NCBI RefSeq assembly: GCF_013256625.1
Contig: NZ_CP053908.1
Coordinates: 1,736,001-1,800,000 of the forward strand
Direction of reading: 5' to 3'
DNA length: 64,000 bases
Origin: Hymenobacter sp. BRD128
Lineage (GTDB): Bacteria > Bacteroidota > Bacteroidia > Cytophagales > Hymenobacteraceae
Shown here: positions 16,887 to 25,177 of the stretch, piece after piece
Layout of the letters: each line of letters begins with the position of its first letter
Numbering within the stretch: the stretch's first letter is position 1
Made by a program: the position numbers and the translations under genes
Notes under the pieces: generated by a model
The model's input: only the letters and a program-made list of their open reading frames with translations
Databases searched by the model: none
What the model was told of the DNA's origin: nothing

Positions 16887-19193
16887 ATGCCCTCCGACCT
16901 GCGCCTTTTCGGCATTCGACACCACGGCCCCGGCAGCGCCGCCAGCCTGGGGGCCGCGCTCGATGCCTTTCGGCCCGACATCGTGCTGCTCGAATGCCCG
17001 GCCGATGGTGAGGCCGCGCTGGCCACCCTCGCCGACCCCGAGCTGGTGCCACCGGTAGCGCTGCTTTTATATAACCCCAGGCAGCAGGGCCAGGCGTCGT
17101 TTCTGCCGTTTGCCGAGTTTTCGCCCGAATGGCAGGCGGTGCGCTGGTGCCAGCGCGCGAGCGCTCACGTGCGCTGCTTCGATTTGCCGCTCGGGCTGCG
17201 GTTTGCGAATGCGGAATTGGGAAATAAGAGGGAGGAAGTAAAAGCCAGTGAGCTGGCCAATTCCTCAGAAAGCGCTGACCCCGAGGCACCGGCAGAACCT
17301 CCTACCAGTGCCCAATTCCTCATTCCCAATTCTTCCTTAACCCAAGACCCCGTGGCCTACCTGGCCGGGCTAGCCGGCTACACCGACCCCGAGCAGTGGT
17401 GGGAAACGCACCTGGAGCACGCGCCCGGCCACGCCGACACCTTTGCCCTGGTACTGGAATTGATGACGGCTCTGCGCGAAGAATCGGCCCGGCCCGAAAC
17501 CGCCGAAACGCTGCTGCGCGAAGCCTATATGCGCGAAACCCTGCGCGCTACCCTGGCCCAGGGCTATCCGCGCGTGGCCGTGGTATGCGGCGCCTGGCAC
17601 GCGCCGGTGCTTATCGACCCCAATTTCCAGAAAAAAGAAGATAAGGCGCTACTCAAAGGCTTGAAAAAGATGCCCATCGCCGCCACCTGGATACCCTGGA
17701 CGTATGAGCGGCTGTCGCTCAGCGCGGGCTACGGGGCGGGCGTGCTGTCGCCGGCCTGGTACGAGCTGCTGTTCACCCAGCCGCGCGCTACCGTGGTGAC
17801 GCAGTGGATGGTGCGCGCCGCCCGCCTGCTGCGCGACCAAGATTTGGATGCTTCCTCGGCCCACGCCATCGAGGCCGTGCGGCTGGCTAATACGCTGGCC
17901 GCCGTGCGCGGGCTAGCCCTGCCGGGCATTACCGAATTGCAGGAAGCCGCCGTGGCCCTGCTGGGCGGCGGCTACGCCGAGGGACTGGCGGTGGTCGAAC
18001 AGGAACTGGTAATCGGCAAAAAGCTGGGGGCGGTGCCGCCCGGCCAGCCCGCCACGCCCTTGCAGCAAGACCTGGCCCAGCAGCAGAAAACCTTGCGCCT
18101 CAAGCCCGTGCCCGACCGCCAGCCGCTGGCCCTCGACCTGCGCCAGGCAACGCATCTGTTGCGCAGCCACCTGCTGCACCGCCTGCGCCTACTCGATATA
18201 AAGTGGGGCCAGCCGCAGCGCGTGGCGGGCGGCAAGGCCGGCACGTTTCACGAGGAATGGGAACTGGCCTGGCCGCCCGATATGGCCCTGGCCGTGCTCG
18301 ACGCCGGCCGCTGGGGCAACACCGTGCTGGCCGCCGCGGCCGCCCGCGCCACGGCCCGCGCCGCCGAAACCACCACGCTGGAAGCCGTGGGCAGCCTGCT
18401 CGAAGAAGTCCTGCGCGCCGACCTCAGCCCGGCCATCGCGGCGCTGGTAGTTCGCCTCGAAACCCTGGCCGCCGACACCCGCGACGTAACGCACCTGCTG
18501 GCCGCCCTGCCCCCGCTGGCCCAGGTGCTGCGCTACGGCAACGTGCGCCGCACCGACACTGCCCAGGTGGCCCAGGTGGTGCAGCAGCTGGTGCCGCGCC
18601 TGGCCATCGGCCTGCCCGCCGCCTGCGCGGGCCTCGACCTCGACGCGGCCCGGCCCCTGCTGGAGAAAATCGAGGCTAGCCACGCCGCCATTCGGCTGCT
18701 GCAAGAGGCTGCCCACGAAGCCGACTGGTACGCCGCGCTGGGCGCCGTGCAGCGCAGCGCGGCTAGCAACGGCCTGCTGGCCGGGGCCGCCGCCCGCCTG
18801 CTCTTCGACGCGCAGCAGGCCGACACCGAGGCCACGGCTGCCGTGCTGGGCCTGGCGCTGGCCCCCGCCCAGCCCACGGCCTACGCCACGGCCTGGATTG
18901 AAGGGTTTTTGCGCGGCTTGGGGCTGGTGCTCATTCACCACCGGCCCTTGTTCGACCTGCTCAATACTTGGCTGGGGAGCCTTGCCGAAGCCACGTTTCG
19001 CGAAACGGTGCCGCTGCTGCGCCGGGCATTTTCGGAGTTCTCGCCGCCCGAGCGCCGGCAGCTTATGGACCTGGCGGCGGCCGGGCCGGCGGCACCTACC
19101 GCCGCAGTCGAAGAACTGGATTTTGACTGGGAGCGCGGGGCACGGGTGCTGCCGGTGCTGCGCACGCTGCTCGGCACGCCGGTGCCGGCCTAG
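16887..19193 (+). CDS. DUF5682 family protein
   Basis: A 768-residue cytosolic protein. It starts with the family hallmark LFGIRHHGPGSAASL, followed by PDIVLLECPADGEAAL and a VAVVCGAWHAPVL segment near residue 230. DUF5682 proteins are regularly encoded with MoxR ATPases, vWA proteins and SWIM/DUF5691 proteins; their biochemical role is not known. The conserved early His-His and Glu and the later Cys-Gly-Ala-Trp-His suggest a possible enzyme-like N-terminal domain, but this is inference. Residues about 107-153 are an in-frame insertion derived from an inverted repeat (see 17211-17336). The rest is long Ala/Leu-rich helical sequence. Confidence 0.83.
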   Translation: MPSDLRLFGIRHHGPGSAASLGAALDAFRPDIVLLECPADGEAALATLADPELVPPVALLLYNPRQQGQASFLPFAEFSPEWQAVRWCQRASAHVRCFDLPLGLRFANAELGNKREEVKASELANSSESADPEAPAEPPTSAQFLIPNSSLTQDPVAYLAGLAGYTDPEQWWETHLEHAPGHADTFALVLELMTALREESARPETAETLLREAYMRETLRATLAQGYPRVAVVCGAWHAPVLIDPNFQKKEDKALLKGLKKMPIAATWIPWTYERLSLSAGYGAGVLSPAWYELLFTQPRATVVTQWMVRAARLLRDQDLDASSAHAIEAVRLANTLAAVRGLALPGITELQEAAVALLGGGYAEGLAVVEQELVIGKKLGAVPPGQPATPLQQDLAQQQKTLRLKPVPDRQPLALDLRQATHLLRSHLLHRLRLLDIKWGQPQRVAGGKAGTFHEEWELAWPPDMALAVLDAGRWGNTVLAAAAARATARAAETTTLEAVGSLLEEVLRADLSPAIAALVVRLETLAADTRDVTHLLAALPPLAQVLRYGNVRRTDTAQVAQVVQQLVPRLAIGLPAACAGLDLDAARPLLEKIEASHAAIRLLQEAAHEADWYAALGAVQRSAASNGLLAGAAARLLFDAQQADTEATAAVLGLALAPAQPTAYATAWIEGFLRGLGLVLIHHRPLFDLLNTWLGSLAEATFRETVPLLRRAFSEFSPPERRQLMDLAAAGPAAPTAAVEELDFDWERGARVLPVLRTLLGTPVPA
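17211..17336. repeat. In-frame inverted-repeat insertion inside the DUF5682 gene
   Basis: GGAATTGGGAAATAAGAGG at 17212-17230 is matched in opposite orientation by CCCAATTCCTCATTCCCAAT at 17311-17330, with a third partial unit CCAATTCCTCA at 17257-17267. The encoded stretch is Glu/Ser/Ala/Pro-rich and low in complexity, unlike the protein around it, and the flanks join sensibly without it. Confidence 0.7.
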
Positions 19194-19221
19194 CGGAAGC
19201 GCGTTGATAAGCCATATTTCC

Positions 19222-19902
19222 ATGACTTTAGCCGAACACTACACGTCCATGCGGGAAGCTGCCGTGCGCCAGCTGGCGCATGGCGCGGCCGACCTTGACC
19301 CACTTATCGACTCACTACACGACGACCGCCGGGGCATTACCCTGCTGGCGCGCCCGCCCGCCGCTATCACGACTGTTATGGAGGCTATGCTGGCCGATTT
19401 TCGGCGTATTGACCCGGCGCAGTATTACTACCCGGCTAGCGACATTCACCTCACTATCTTGTCAATAATCTCTTGCTATTCAGGCTTTACGCTTCGCGCT
19501 ATCGACCCCGATGCTTACCGGGCGACGGTGCAGACTAGCCTGCAAGACTGCCGCGCCTTCCCTATCACCTACGCGGGCCTCACGGCCTCGCCGGGTAGCA
19601 TTATGGTGCAGGGCTTTCCGCAAGATGACGGCCTAGCTAGCCTGCGCAATACCACGCGAAGAATTTTCCAAAGCTCGGGCCTTCAGCAGTCTATCGACCA
19701 GCGCTACCGCCTGCAAACGGCGCACTCCACGGTTATTCGCTTTCGGAAACCGCTTGCCAATCCGGCACTTTTGTTGGCTGTTCTTAGGAAGTATGAACAG
19801 CACTTCGTTGGCACTTTCGAAGTAAATACTGTCGAGCTGGTGTACAACGACTGGTACCAGCGGGCGCCCAATACCGTTTTGCTCGCGAAGTATGCGCTGT
19901 AA
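19222..19902 (+). CDS. 2H phosphoesterase superfamily protein (LigT / 2'-5' RNA ligase-like)
   Basis: About 226 residues from ATG 19222. Two H-x-T motifs define the 2H fold: HLT at residues 76-78 (SDIHLTILS) and HST at 168-170 (TAHSTVIRF), with the expected spacing. Such enzymes hydrolyse 2',3'-cyclic phosphates or 2'-5' linkages in RNA or nucleotides. It follows the DUF5682 gene by 28 bases and precedes the small Imm51-like gene by 45, so it is probably cotranscribed with the MoxR/vWA locus. The substrate cannot be inferred. Confidence 0.75.
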   Translation: MTLAEHYTSMREAAVRQLAHGAADLDPLIDSLHDDRRGITLLARPPAAITTVMEAMLADFRRIDPAQYYYPASDIHLTILSIISCYSGFTLRAIDPDAYRATVQTSLQDCRAFPITYAGLTASPGSIMVQGFPQDDGLASLRNTTRRIFQSSGLQQSIDQRYRLQTAHSTVIRFRKPLANPALLLAVLRKYEQHFVGTFEVNTVELVYNDWYQRAPNTVLLAKYAL

Positions 19903-19947
19903 AGCCGGCTAGCCCGACACTGCCGCGCCGCTAGGCTACCTTGCCGC

Positions 19948-20307
19948 ATGTCCTCGACTTACCCCTTCAAAGTAGCGGCCGCCAAGGCGCCCGCCGACCC
20001 AGCCCGCCAGTTCGTCATCCTGGCCGATGTGAGTGGGCTCGACGATTATTTCAAGCTCTTCGAGGACTACGGCTACGGCGGCGACGGCCTTAGCTGGCGC
20101 GAGCACATCGAAACTATTATCGAGGAATTTCAGCCCGGCTTGCTCGACCACCTGGAGTTTGAGGAAGACCACAGCACCTTCGTGGCCTACGCCGACGGTC
20201 CCGACGCGGTGCGCCAGTTTATGGAATGGGTACTGCCGTATTTCGGCGATTTGGGCAAGCTTAAAAAGTACCTTAGCCAGACCGACCCCGGCGATTTTTT
20301 TGCCTGA
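19948..20307 (+). CDS. Small acidic protein resembling Imm51 immunity proteins
   Basis: A 119-residue acidic cytosolic protein. The order of features (FVILADVSGLDDYFKLFED, YGYGGDGLSWREHIETII, then LDHLEFEEDHSTFVAYADG and a final helix with FMEWVLPYFGD) matches what I know of Imm51-type immunity proteins: a short hydrophobic strand, the GYxGxGxSW block and a late FVAY strand. The gene ends three bases before the vWA start, so the two are tightly coupled. The family match is from pattern memory, not a search. Confidence 0.55.
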   Translation: MSSTYPFKVAAAKAPADPARQFVILADVSGLDDYFKLFEDYGYGGDGLSWREHIETIIEEFQPGLLDHLEFEEDHSTFVAYADGPDAVRQFMEWVLPYFGDLGKLKKYLSQTDPGDFFA

Positions 20308-20310
20308 GTT

Positions 20311-21423
20311 ATGCCCGAGAGCCCTACCGCCGCCCGCTGGAAGCTCGTGCTCGGCGCCGCTGCCGATGCCGACAACTCGGTGGCAATGCCCGCCGACTAC
20401 GGCGCACTCGACCAAGTACTCACGGCCCTCTACGACGGTGAGCGTCGGGGCGGCCTCGGCGCTTCGGCCCCGCGCGTGAGCCGCTGGCTGGGCGACATCC
20501 GCCAGTACTTTCCGGCCGAGGTGGTGGCCGTGATGCAGCAGGACGCGATGGACCGCCTGGGTCTCAACCAGCTGCTGCTGGAGCCCGAAATCCTGCGCAC
20601 CGTGCAGGCCGATGTGCACCTCGTGGCCACGCTGCTTTCGCTCGGCCGCGTGATGCCCGCCAAGGCCAAAGCCACCGCCCGCGAGGTAGTGACCAAAGTG
20701 GTGCGCGAGCTGGAGCAGAAGCTAGCCCAGCCACTGCGCCAAGCCGTGCAAGGCGCTCTAAGCCGCGCCGTGCGCAACCCCCGCCCCCGCTACCACGAAA
20801 TCAACTGGGGCGCCACCATCCGGGCCAACCTCAAGCACTACCAGGCTAGCCACCGCACCATTATTCCGGAGCGGCTGGTAGGCCACGGGCGGCGCGGGCA
20901 GGCGCTCAAGGAAATCGTGCTTTGCCTCGACCAAAGCGGCTCGATGGCCGCCTCGGTGGTGTATGCGGGCGTGTGTGGGGCGGTGCTGGCCTCGCTGCGG
21001 GCCGTAAAAACGCACATGGTCGTCTTTGACACCGCCGTGGTAAACCTTACCGAAGAACTGCGCGACCCGGTGGAGTTGCTTTTTGGGGTGCAGCTCGGCG
21101 GTGGCACCGATATCAACCTGGCTCTTAGCTATTGTCAACAGCTTATTACCCGGCCCACCGATACTATGCTGGTGCTCGTAACCGACCTCTACGAGGGCGG
21201 CAACGAGCGCGAGCTACTCAAGCGCGCCGCCGCGCTCAAGGCCAGCGGCGTGACCCTGGTGGTGCTGCTAGCCCTCTCCGACGAAGGCGCCCCTAGCTTC
21301 GACCGCCGCCTGGCCGAGCAGCTGGCAGCGCTGGGCATCCCGAGCTTTGCCTGCACGCCGGCGCGGTTTCCGGAGCTAATGGCTAACGCCATTCAGGGAC
21401 GCAAGCTGGACGCTGGCAGCTAG
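20311..21423 (+). CDS. vWA domain protein of the MoxR/DUF5682 locus
   Basis: A 370-residue cytosolic protein. The N-terminal 190 residues are helical and particular to this partner family. A von Willebrand A domain follows with a complete metal-ion-dependent adhesion site: DQSGS at 207-211, Thr in GGGTDI near 266, and Asp in VTDLYEGG near 292. vWA partners of MoxR ATPases dock on the ATPase and bridge it to a client through the bound divalent metal. The start is three bases after the preceding stop, indicating one operon. It is the last gene of the locus. Confidence 0.88.
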   Translation: MPESPTAARWKLVLGAAADADNSVAMPADYGALDQVLTALYDGERRGGLGASAPRVSRWLGDIRQYFPAEVVAVMQQDAMDRLGLNQLLLEPEILRTVQADVHLVATLLSLGRVMPAKAKATAREVVTKVVRELEQKLAQPLRQAVQGALSRAVRNPRPRYHEINWGATIRANLKHYQASHRTIIPERLVGHGRRGQALKEIVLCLDQSGSMAASVVYAGVCGAVLASLRAVKTHMVVFDTAVVNLTEELRDPVELLFGVQLGGGTDINLALSYCQQLITRPTDTMLVLVTDLYEGGNERELLKRAAALKASGVTLVVLLALSDEGAPSFDRRLAEQLAALGIPSFACTPARFPELMANAIQGRKLDAGS

Positions 21424-21438
21424 CCAATTGCTTATTTT

Positions 21439-22581
21439 CTAATCGCGTAGCGGCTGGGCACCGATGGGCATTTTGAACAAGTGCACCGGGAAAGCTACCG
21501 TTTCGACGCCTTTCTGAAAGCCGGCGGTGCGGTTCATCTGCGGCACCGGAATCCAGAGGTTGCCGGCGTGGTCTATCCAAAGCGCATCGGCCCAGATGAG
21601 GCGCGGGTCCTGCACCAGCACGCTGCTTTTGGCGGCGGGCGTCACTTTCAGGATGCGCTTCTCATTGGCGTCGGCCACGTACAAGTTGCCGGCCGCGTCG
21701 ATGGCAGTGCCGCCGCAGGTGGGCGAGTTGAAAAAGTATTTTACCTGCTTGGCCAGGTCGGCGGAGCTGGTTTTGGGGTCATCCAGGTACTTGGTTTCGA
21801 CGCGGTACATGGGGCCGGCGGCGGTTTGGAAATAGTAGTATTTCCCGTCGGGCGATACTTCCATCTGGTCGGCGTGCAGCTTCACGTCGCTGCCGTCGGG
21901 CTTCACCATTTTCTTGCCCTCGCCCAGCATGGGGCGGCGGGCGGTAGTGGTGCTGTCGTCGTCGAGCAGGCGGCGGCCCTGGCCGGTTTTCTGGTTGAGG
22001 ATGATGAGGCCCGGCGCGCCGGCATCGGTCACGTAAATCATGTCGCCGTGAAAGCGCAGGTCATCCGCGAAGCTCTTGCGCTTCACGTAGTTATCGAGCG
22101 CGATGGTCTTGACCAGTTGATTTTTGGCAATATCGAAGGCCAGCAGCTTAGGGCCGTCGGTGATGGGCGGCGCGTCGCTTTTGGGCGTGCCGGTGTCTAC
22201 TATCCACAGCAGGCCATCGGGGCCGAAGCGCAGCGAGTTGGCACGCACAAACGCCTGCTTGGCCGGGTCGCCCTCCTTTTTCCAGGCGTTCCAGGCGCGG
22301 GTGGGCCAAGGCGTCACCTTGCCGTTTTTCAGCTCGCCGATGCGGGTGCCGGGGTTGCCCTCGTTGTGCGGAAACAGCACGAATATCCGGTCGTTGTCGC
22401 TCACGGCCACGCCGTTCCAGATGGTATCGGCGGTGGCCACCGACACGAGTTGTTTGGCGCTTTCGGAGGTGGGCACGGGCGGCGGGGTGGCTACGCTGGT
22501 CGATTTTTCGGTGCCGGTGCCGCCGGTGCAGGCCGCCAGCAGCGCCAGCCCGGCGGGCAGCCCAAAGCGAGAGAGGTGCAT
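21439..22581 (-). CDS. Major royal jelly-related / SMP-30-like lipoprotein
   Basis: A 380-residue lipoprotein (signal LPAGLALLAAC, followed by GGTG) with a six-bladed propeller pattern. The segments SLRFGPDGLLWIVDTG, FHGDMIYVTDAG, GGTAIDAAGNLYVADANEKR and DALWIDHAGNLWIPVPQMNR match the yellow/royal-jelly-related branch, which databases call L-dopachrome tautomerase-related. Activity in bacteria is unproven. The His in LHADQMEVSPDGKYYYFQ and the Cys near PTCGGTAID are conserved in the group. It converges on the vWA gene with a 15-base gap. Confidence 0.8.
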   Translation of the reverse strand: MHLSRFGLPAGLALLAACTGGTGTEKSTSVATPPPVPTSESAKQLVSVATADTIWNGVAVSDNDRIFVLFPHNEGNPGTRIGELKNGKVTPWPTRAWNAWKKEGDPAKQAFVRANSLRFGPDGLLWIVDTGTPKSDAPPITDGPKLLAFDIAKNQLVKTIALDNYVKRKSFADDLRFHGDMIYVTDAGAPGLIILNQKTGQGRRLLDDDSTTTARRPMLGEGKKMVKPDGSDVKLHADQMEVSPDGKYYYFQTAAGPMYRVETKYLDDPKTSSADLAKQVKYFFNSPTCGGTAIDAAGNLYVADANEKRILKVTPAAKSSVLVQDPRLIWADALWIDHAGNLWIPVPQMNRTAGFQKGVETVAFPVHLFKMPIGAQPLRD

Positions 22582-22725
22582 GAGTAGGAGATGGAAAAGG
22601 ATACTCCTGCCTTACGCATCACCCTTGGCGGTGGGTTGCCAGGCTAGCCGGTAGCAGCCAGCCCTGGCTAGCAGCGTGGCAGCCCGGTAACGGCCTGGTT
22701 ACTTCTGCCTTTTTTACAAAAAACA

Positions 22726-22755
22726 AAAAAACTGGCGGCAGCCGCCTTGTTTTTT
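22726..22755. terminator. Orphan terminator-like hairpin
   Basis: GGCGGC / GCCGCC (22734-22739 and 22741-22746) is flanked by a run of A on the left and a run of T on the right, with further A-T pairs extending the stem. It could stop transcription from either side, but both flanking genes point away from it. Confidence 0.5.
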
Positions 22756-22934
22756 AAGCGCAACATTTGGCCAGGGCTGGCGGCCCCGCACCAGCCCCTG
22801 AGCCCGGCGGGCAGCCCGCCACCAGCCCGCGGGTGGTGGCGTAACTGCCGCTGCCGTGCGACTTAACCGCTAACGCATTATAAAACGGCAACTTGAGGGA
22901 CCTTAATGGGCTTTTTTTGCCTTGGCGGGCCGCC

Positions 22935-22942
22935 TACATTTG
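22935..22942 (+). promoter_or_regulatory. -7 element TACATTTG before the GH64 gene
   Basis: Exact TAnnTTTG match, with a TTTTTTTG stretch about 20 bases upstream in the place of a -33 TTTG element. It implies a leader of about 165 bases for the glucanase gene. Confidence 0.55.
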
Positions 22943-23111
22943 CGCGCTGCCGTTCGCCTGGCCCCCTTGCCGGGGGCTGGCAAATGGCGGCGGCTCTGGC
23001 CAGGACTTGTTGCGAACATCGGGGTTGAACTGGCGGCCGGGCCGGCTGCGCCCCTGGCGGCGGGCGGCGGCTCACCACTTTTAATGCTATTCCCACCTAA
23101 TTCCTTTTCCC

Positions 23112-25061
23112 ATGAAAAAACCCTCACTCCTTGCCCTGCTGGGGCTACTTCTCTGGAGCATTTTGCTACCGCCGCGCAGCCAGGCCCAGGGCAACAGCAG
23201 TCTGCCATTCACGATTAACAACAACTCGACCACGGCCGATGCCGACCTCTACGTGGCCATCGTGGGCATCGATACCAACAACAACCACGTGTGGGTGAAC
23301 GCGGCCAACAGCCAGGTGCTACCCATGAGCACCAGCTACAACACCGTGACTGGCCCCACCGTGAATGGCAACACCGGCCCCGGCGGCAACTCGAAGTACG
23401 CGGCCTGCTTTACCAAGCTCAGCGCCATTCCGAACAAGACGTTTACCCTGCCTTTTATTGCGGGCTGCCGGGTGTATATCTCGCGGGGGCAACAGCTGTA
23501 TTTCTACTTTTTCGGGGCTAGCGGCGCGCCCTCGGGCTACACCGCGCCCAACCCGCAGAACAGCAGCGACCCCAACACGGGTATTATTTACGAAACCATT
23601 GAGCTGACCAACAACTCGGGCGGCTTCTTCGGCAACACCACCCGCGTCGATGCCTTCAACTTCCCGATGGGCCTGGAGCTGACCGGCAACGGCTACTACA
23701 AGAAAACCGGCGAATTGAAGTCGGCCGCCGACATCGTGAGTGCCTATAAGGCTAACGTGCCCACCGAGTTTCAGGGGACGGTGAACAGCTCGACCGGTGT
23801 CATTACCTTCCCGAGCAAGACGCCGGCTTTCCAGGATGGTACCAATGGCACTACGGCTGGCCCGTATGGCAACTACTTCAAGAGCTACCTCGACGCCATC
23901 TGGGCGAAGTACAAGAACGAAGACCTGATTTTCAACGCCGGCAACGCGGGCGTGTTTAAGGGCCGCGTGGGCGCCGACAACCGCCTGGTGGTGGTGGGCC
24001 AGTCGGGCGCCTACAACGGCCGCACGGGTATTATCACCCGCGAGCCCACTACCCAGGAAGCCTTCGAGGGCAAGGGCGTGCTGGCCACCCGCAACAGCGA
24101 CGGCGACTGCGACCTCGTGGTGCAGGCCCAACTTACGGCGGCGGTCAACCGCCACGCAGTCAGTGTGGCTAGCGCCGCCGCCGGGCAGCAGAATTTCTAC
24201 AACGTGGCGGGCTTCTACCAGACGGCGCCCATGAACTACTACGCCCGCTTCTGGCACCTGCCGGGCATCAGCGTGAATAACCTGAGCTACGGCTTTGCCT
24301 ACGACGACGTGGCCGACCAGTCGAGCACGCTGCAAACGCCGCAGCCCACCAAAGTGGTGGCTACCTGGGGCGGCTTTGTGGGGCAGGCCAGCAGCACGGG
24401 TTTCAGCCTGCAGCTCGAAGCTGAAAACTACAGCGTAAAAAGCGGGATGCAGGTAGAAGCCTGCTCGGACACTGGCGGTGGCCAGGACATGGGCTACATT
24501 GCGGCGGGCAACTACCTGGTATTTAATACTATTAACTTTCCCACCACCGGCACCTACACTATTGAGTACCGGGTAGCCAGCGGGGCCAGTGGCGGCACCG
24601 TGTCTTCGGACTTGAACGCCGGCGCTATCCAACTGGGCAACACGGCCATTCCGGGCACCGGCGGCTGGCAGAACTGGACGACCGTTTCCCGAACGGCTAC
24701 CATCAGCGCCGGCACGTACAACTTCGGCGTGTATGCCCAAACGGCCGGCTACAACATCAACTGGATTCGCATCAGCAAGCCGAGCGGCGCGCGCATTGCG
24801 CAGGTAACGGCCCCCGTCGGCCCCCCAAACGACGACCCGCTGAGCCTCTACCCCAACCCCGTGGCCGACCAGTTGCTGCTAGCCACCGCCCCCGAGCTGG
24901 CCGGCAGCACCTACCGCGTGGTAAATACGGTGGGCCAGGCCGTGCGCAGTGGCGCGCTGGGCGCCAGCCTCGACGTGGCCGCGCTGCCCGCCGGCCTGTA
25001 CCTGCTCGTAGTCACAACCAAAGACCAGCAAACGCTGAGTCGCCGCTTCACCAAGCTCTAG
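23112..25061 (+). CDS. Secreted GH64 beta-1,3-glucanase with CBM6 and T9SS C-terminal domain
   Basis: A 649-residue exported enzyme: signal peptide (LLALLGLLLWSILLPPRSQAQ in part), a GH64/thaumatin-like catalytic region at about 30-425 (RVYISRGQQLYFYFFG, NTTRVDAFNFPMGLEL), a CBM6-type carbohydrate-binding module at about 435-560 (LQLEAENYSVKSGMQVEACS, YNINWIRISKP) and a type IX secretion sorting domain at the end (LSLYPNPVADQLLL to LSRRFTKL). GH64 enzymes cleave beta-1,3-glucan, releasing laminaripentaose in studied cases. The T9SS domain means export to the cell surface or medium. Its neighbour downstream is a GH125 mannosidase. Confidence 0.88.
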   Translation: MKKPSLLALLGLLLWSILLPPRSQAQGNSSLPFTINNNSTTADADLYVAIVGIDTNNNHVWVNAANSQVLPMSTSYNTVTGPTVNGNTGPGGNSKYAACFTKLSAIPNKTFTLPFIAGCRVYISRGQQLYFYFFGASGAPSGYTAPNPQNSSDPNTGIIYETIELTNNSGGFFGNTTRVDAFNFPMGLELTGNGYYKKTGELKSAADIVSAYKANVPTEFQGTVNSSTGVITFPSKTPAFQDGTNGTTAGPYGNYFKSYLDAIWAKYKNEDLIFNAGNAGVFKGRVGADNRLVVVGQSGAYNGRTGIITREPTTQEAFEGKGVLATRNSDGDCDLVVQAQLTAAVNRHAVSVASAAAGQQNFYNVAGFYQTAPMNYYARFWHLPGISVNNLSYGFAYDDVADQSSTLQTPQPTKVVATWGGFVGQASSTGFSLQLEAENYSVKSGMQVEACSDTGGGQDMGYIAAGNYLVFNTINFPTTGTYTIEYRVASGASGGTVSSDLNAGAIQLGNTAIPGTGGWQNWTTVSRTATISAGTYNFGVYAQTAGYNINWIRISKPSGARIAQVTAPVGPPNDDPLSLYPNPVADQLLLATAPELAGSTYRVVNTVGQAVRSGALGASLDVAALPAGLYLLVVTTKDQQTLSRRFTKL

Positions 25062-25090
25062 TATCGGGTGGTACGAAAGCATTTTTCGAA

Positions 25091-25114
25091 AGGCTGCCCG
25101 GCATCCGGGCGGCC
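25091..25114 (+). terminator. Rho-independent terminator after the GH64 gene
   Basis: AGGCTGCCCGG and CCGGGCGGCCT pair around a CAT loop with one mismatch, then a run of T. It sits 30 bases past the stop, so the GH125 gene probably has its own promoter. Confidence 0.85.
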
Positions 25115-25177
25115 TTTTTTTGTGCATTCGACCCCGTTTAGGCGCATCTTTGCCCAGCTTTTATTAACCCAATCTCT

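Larger units (their letters stand above)
22582..23111. other. 530-base divergent intergenic region
   Basis: No protein-coding gene is supported here. It holds a hairpin flanked by A- and T-tracts (22726-22755) that no adjacent gene needs as a terminator, a GC-rich stretch able to fold several ways at about 22771-22850, and a good -7 element at 22935-22942. The leader of the GH64 gene would be about 165 bases. Confidence 0.5.

Noticed and set aside
23319..24740. 473-codon open frame on the minus strand opposite the GH64 gene
   Set aside because: Fully antisense to a multi-domain enzyme; composition is that of a shadow frame.
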